From assembly GCA_002633005.1 (NCBI GenBank), contig NMRA01000464.1, positions 70,131 to 134,130 of the forward strand: 64,000 nt of DNA, in the 5' to 3' direction. The first letter of the stretch is position 1, and each line of letters opens with the position of its first letter. Shown here piece after piece: positions 59,217 to 64,000 of the stretch. A program made the position numbers and the translations under genes. Origin of the DNA: Phoronis australis. Taxonomy: Eukaryota; Phoronida; Phoronidae. Below the pieces are notes generated by a model. That model was not told the origin of the DNA. It made no database searches and saw only the letters and a list, made by a program, of their open reading frames with translations.

Positions 59217-61117
59217 CACATGCACTGGTCAAATCCAACACGGCAATTGTAAGCTCCTATAATGAAGTCATGTGTGTTTACGCCTATGTTCGGCTTAACA
59301 GAAACCCCGGATTTATTAATTTTTACTTTAAAATACTCAGTTCAGCACCCACCACTTTCCATGCATGCAGGATCGAGACTAGCATATGCCAATGTCTTTG
59401 GCAACGCCTGCTTCACAAGAATTTTAGCTCCTGCACCATATGCAATTTGTATACGGTACTACTTAAAATATGGTTTATGAGTGAAATTCTATTTTCTCAA
59501 ATTTCTCCACAAACACATAGATTAAGAAACGTTTCGTCAAATATAAGCATGGTTCGCACTGTGTAGATGTCATAAAAAGCAGTTATCAAAATTTCCATTT
59601 GTAGTTTCAGTTTTAGATAAAAGGAAATTTTGGCAATTATTTTGTGTGAAAGAAGTGTAGAATTACCATATCTTTGATTAGGTAACCCAACAGTCAAAAT
59701 CAGCAAAACTATGCATGTTCAGGGGACATAATACCTGCTTTTTACTAAAGGAGATTTGAAACGATTAGCATAAGGGAACTGACCATTGAAGTAAAAACCC
59801 ATTCCAATGTCTCAATAATTTTGCCTTCGAGCACCCATGTCGAACTCCACGCTATTACACACAAATTTTTAAAGTTCCCAATTTGTCCCTGGAGAGTTAA
59901 AATGGTTTTTCAACAAAAATTTTGGAATATTTTTGTCAGCAACCTTAAGTATGATGCTCAAGTCAAAAAAGTTTTGATAAACGTTTCTACATAACAGTAC
60001 TATAACATTCATAAAAAGCACACAAAGAACCCTGATCAATGTTTTTTATAACAGTGACCTGACAATAACAGTCGACCTTGATAATCAAATGACTAGCATG
60101 AACCTTAATTTACCCGGATATAATAATGGAATTGAATTCAGAGAAAAACTAAATAATGGTCTTATGCCAAATTATTAATGCTCGAAACATACAAGATGAT
60201 CGTAATTTGTGTGACAGGAAGAACTACCAACAAGTTGGCTTGACCTGGAAGGTCATTTTAGCGTGAGCATAGGTCTAATATAGGGGAACAGTTTTTTCAA
60301 AGACCACAAATTACTTCTTATCTGAGTAAGAGGATGTTTGTATTCACTTTACCCAGATGTTTTAAACACCCCAGAATAGGTCAAAACCAGTCCATGATAC
60401 ACTTTCATCATCTACACTGGAACACTCAATGTTAAGCAAGGTAAAGATTTCACAAAAGATAGCTACAAACTTGTCAAACCTCACATTAGAACCATTTCCT
60501 TGTTTTATGAAATCCCATCAATATTTTAGGAAAACAATACAGGATTAATGCTACAAATAACCCACAAGTACTGGAAAAATATGTGGCCCCTATTGGCAGA
60601 CACAGACACTACACATTCAGTGCTGTACTTCACCATGCAGTACCTGTAGTTATATGATACACATACCGATTGGAATTTTAATTGAATCAACAAAGCACCA
60701 GGTTATAATTTTTCCCTGGTAGTAATCCAGCTAAATTTGGTAGAACTCTGAAGCCCGGCAAATTCGTGACTCAATGCAATTACTTTATAGTAAAAATTTC
60801 CCATCAATTTCCACGTGGGAACGCCACTATTCTGTATTGGCTATGCACATTTAACCAATGGTAATAAGTTGGATCAACATGAGTAGTAGTCTTGTGGATA
60901 CTTGGCTAAATACACTCACTTGTTGATAAGGTCCTGCATAACCTTACTTTAGTATGACATTAATTCTTGAACTTAAAACATTAAAAAAAAAATTAGATCT
61001 TTAGTCAAAATAGTACAAAAATGCTTGCTGTAGGGACATTTTCTTTTCAGTTTCTACAATTTTAGGTTAATGAAAATGACCAGGCGATTACTTAACAATT
61101 AATCAATGTCAAATTTA
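59217..61117. other. Non-coding region
   Basis: Nothing recognised. Confidence 0.35.
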
Positions 61118-63490
61118 CCGTAAACGTTCTGGTTAACGCCCATGCTCAGTTAACTGCCCACCTCCTACTTTAGGTGGATTTTCGATTTAACCGTCCACTG
61201 CTCGGTTAAGCGCCCCTTGCGATTTTTGAATATTTCCAGTTAAGGAACCACCTCTCGGTTAAGCGCCCATCCCCGACTTTTAAAGAATGAAGATTTAGCG
61301 CCCAGTGGTAAGGAAACGTGCGATTCCCCGTCTTTTAGAAAAAGATCGATGATCACAAAGAGCGCAACGACGCCGGGCCTCCGAGACGGTGGTTCAGCAA
61401 TGTGCATTACAATACAAGTAAGGAGTTAGACTTGGGTCATGGACTCACTTCAAAATATAAACTTTAACATTTTTGTCACTTTATTTTCTTCCCATGTTTG
61501 CAAAGTTTAAAGACGCCGCCGGCGTCAAAACCTCCGCTTTCAGCGACTTTGTCTGCCGCGCTGAGTTTCCGTCTGCAGTGCACTAGATAAAATATATATT
61601 CGAAAAAATTAGGCCAAAGAAATGTGACAATGGTTTTGCCAACCTTCCAAATTCTCTTAAGGTTGAAAGCTCTCGTATTTCGAAGCAATCTCACAACTCA
61701 CGGAAAGATGTCAAATTCTCAATATTTTGATGACTGTAACTGCCGGGTTATAGAGCATGTGTGGCGACCAAAGGGACAGTACAAGTGCCTTACTGGGTTA
61801 CCGATTTCGTTGCTGCCTGTCGATTTCTGAATTCAAACGTTGGTAATAATGTATGTTTGTGTATGATCTTGAAGTAATAAAAAACGGCTAGTCAAATTTT
61901 GTTTTTCGCTTATTGCATCTCAGTCAAACTGGTTAGCAGATTTAACTAATGTCGCTGGCTGTTCTTTACTATTTCTTGCGTCAGCCCCCACGTAAGCGTG
62001 ACTGTGTGAATTATCGTTTCCACATCCCCTTTTTAGCCATCCAGAATAATTTTGGTTATACATTGGCCATTTTCAGCCTGAACAAAAATTCTTACCATTC
62101 GAGTTTGAAATATCTACGACGTAGACTGCTTGACGATAGTGGGTAGGAGAATCACGCAGCTAGTTACAGGGATGGGCTTAAGGAGCATCGAGCCGGGAAA
62201 TATCAGAATAGACTTGACATCGCAGTTTTGGGGAACAGTGGCAATGGAGGAATATCGTAAAGAACTGTGTCTTTCGTAATAACAGCTTACAAGTACTTAG
62301 TCACGCCCGTTTCTGTTACTCAGGACTGTCGCTATTCCCTTTTGATGTGTGATTTTTGTAGTAGTGCACGTGCGCAATTTCCCACACTTTGGGGTGCGTG
62401 TTACCTTGATACCAACATGTGATTGACAGGTGACTCACACGTGCGTGCTGAATCCCACCGCTATCTTTGGCCATAAAAAACGAGATGCATATTGAAAGAG
62501 GCCGTTATATTACTTGACGGCATTTCCAAATCACAATTGTCAGCCGACTGAGACATTATGCGCTAACAGCGGGACTGAACAGTGCCGCAGTGCGATTTGT
62601 AGGTGATAATGAAATAGGATAATCTGGACATCCTGCATGAAAAATAAATGTTTTTCCACCACGAAGTTTGGTAAGGTGACTGTTTAAAAATGAATTGAAA
62701 CATTGCTGTTTTGTGACGTTTTATCACATATTTATGCTAACACGTGGCTTGAAATTTTATTCTTGATTGACGAGTGGCTCACGGCCGCTTAACCCCAATT
62801 CTTGTCTTACTTTTTTGCCGAGCATGTTTGGTGCAACGGCAAGTGAGCAATGCCGGGCGGTAGAGATAAAACAGCTAGCCACAGAACCATATTCTGAAAA
62901 TGTCATTGAGTCACGGAGTGTCGACTATAAACATCCCAAACACAAAAAAACATCTGAATTAAGTTTTTCAAACTTTTATTACAACTGCTCTCTGACTATG
63001 AACTTGGCAGCTAGTACGAGGTGACCTCTGCAACACGTGAAGCTTGCACGCGCACACTTAAGCAAGGTCACATCTTGAAATAGTGGCAATCCAAGTAAAG
63101 GCTGTGTGGTCACTGGTCGTCTGCGCTCTACAGGGCAAAGTAGCAAGACCACAGGACGGCACGGGGCTTACTCAGTAATTCTGTAAATTTCATTGTGAAT
63201 AACTAATCTGAGGGCGATAGAACCTTTGCTGGGATCATCTGCTGTTATGACATTTTTCCCGTCATGTGGCGACGTGACGTTAAAGCTCTTTGAAAAGTGC
63301 TACGCGTTCCGAGTACGCGTGTGCTGTGGGACTTAAATCACGAGGTAAGATTAACCGCCCAGAGCGGCTGCCTGTTGTAATAAGCGCCCATGTTCCCACG
63401 TTTAAGCGCCCATGTCTGGTTAACCGCCCATCCCCGATTTTTTGGGTTTGCCAATTTAACCGCCCAGAGCGTTAACCCGAACGTTTACAG
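61118..63490. mobile_element. 2.37-kb TA-flanked inverted-repeat element
   Basis: Starts CCGTAAACGTTCTGGTTAAC and ends GTTAACCCGAACGTTTACAG; 20 of 22 terminal bases pair, with TA on both outer sides (61116-61117 and 63491-63492). Both ends carry several sub-terminal copies of GGTTAA(C/G)CGCCC. The 2-kb centre contains no recognisable transposase; the open frames there are under 90 codons. It is probably a non-autonomous DNA transposon, perhaps related to the element at 43651, which also has AAGCGCCC motifs at its ends. Confidence 0.65.
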
Positions 63491-64000
63491 TATGCTATTC
63501 ACCAGCTAATATCAATACTGAAACATTTTAATTAATGTTCCACTGGGGAATCCTACCACCCTTGCATGTGAGACTGATGTCCCTCAAGACCCCCAAAAAA
63601 CATGGTTTCTGTGTCCCTTCAATTACAGTTTCAGTTGTTTTTCCATACTAGTAACTATGTGCTGAACTGAAGAAAATATGTTACCAGCACGGAATATTGT
63701 GAGCATAGGAACAAATTTTTGCGCACGCACAAATGTACGCCACTACACCACCTCCCCCATTACAGTTGATACAACTCAATTGGCCACTTATGAGATACAT
63801 ACCGACTAAATCTTATTTCAGCTCAATCCACCTCCTCAAGGGGGTTTGGCTTGAGGCGATTACAGCTAATCCTGTAGGTACCTTTACACATGCTCAGCAA
63901 ACTGACTAAAGCTAAAAAGAGGGCTTAAGCCACATCAAAGTCTGTAGTGTAAACAGCTAACACAAGCATGTATTATCTCCATATGTAACCACACGCCATA
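63491..64000. other. Non-coding region
   Basis: Nothing recognised to the window end. Confidence 0.35.

Noticed and set aside
37500-64000. Telomeric, rRNA or histone repeats
   Set aside because: None of the tandem units match these families.

Overview
This is a eukaryotic window: AT-rich, with introns bounded by GT/AG, few genes, and many transposon fossils and minisatellites. Helentron-like tandem-repeat elements, TTAA-flanked THAP-transposase elements and a P2X7-tail-like cysteine domain together suggest a marine invertebrate animal such as a mollusc, brachiopod, lancelet or cnidarian. The species cannot be fixed from the sequence alone.

Only two host genes are well supported. On the + strand a four-exon gene (3534-9916) encodes a 351-residue ankyrin-repeat protein. 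All three of its introns are in phase 1 and the joined frame closes exactly. On the - strand a large coding exon (25103-22521) encodes an 860-residue transcription factor with four C2H2 zinc fingers in a long serine-rich chain. A 3' splice site and a five-codon upstream ORF lie just before its ATG. A third, partial coding unit is a single THAP zinc-finger exon on the - strand (36775-36580).

Most of the rest is repeat-derived. Two deletion derivatives of one Kolobok-like DNA transposon family occur, one in intron 2 of the ankyrin gene (6457-7754) and one at 34294-35976. Both start AGGCGAAGG, end CCTTCGCCT and lie between TTAA direct repeats. Both keep broken THAP and zinc-ribbon parts of a transposase. 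The second also carries, on the opposite strand, an open frame with the W-C-x-C-x2-C...E-C-x-C-C signature of the P2X7 receptor C-terminal cysteine domain.

At 41018-42990 lies a 451-bp higher-order tandem repeat made of three divergent monomers of about 150 bp. Each monomer carries a core resembling the CTCF binding site, all in one orientation, and hairpins flank the array. Several MITE families are present in two copies: 10.2/13.5 kb, 31.0/43.7 kb, 46.5/51.5 kb, and 33.9/43.65 kb. The 43.7 kb copy of one family is nested inside an element of another, and an uninterrupted relative of that insertion site survives at 34.1 kb. A 2.37-kb TA-flanked element lies at 61118-63490, and six minisatellites and one CA microsatellite are scattered through the window.

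The two host genes are not linked in function by anything in the sequence. From the zinc-finger exon to the end of the window (about 39 kb) the only host-like coding sequence seen is the THAP exon. That space may hold the upstream untranslated exons and regulatory DNA of the zinc-finger gene, but this is inference.
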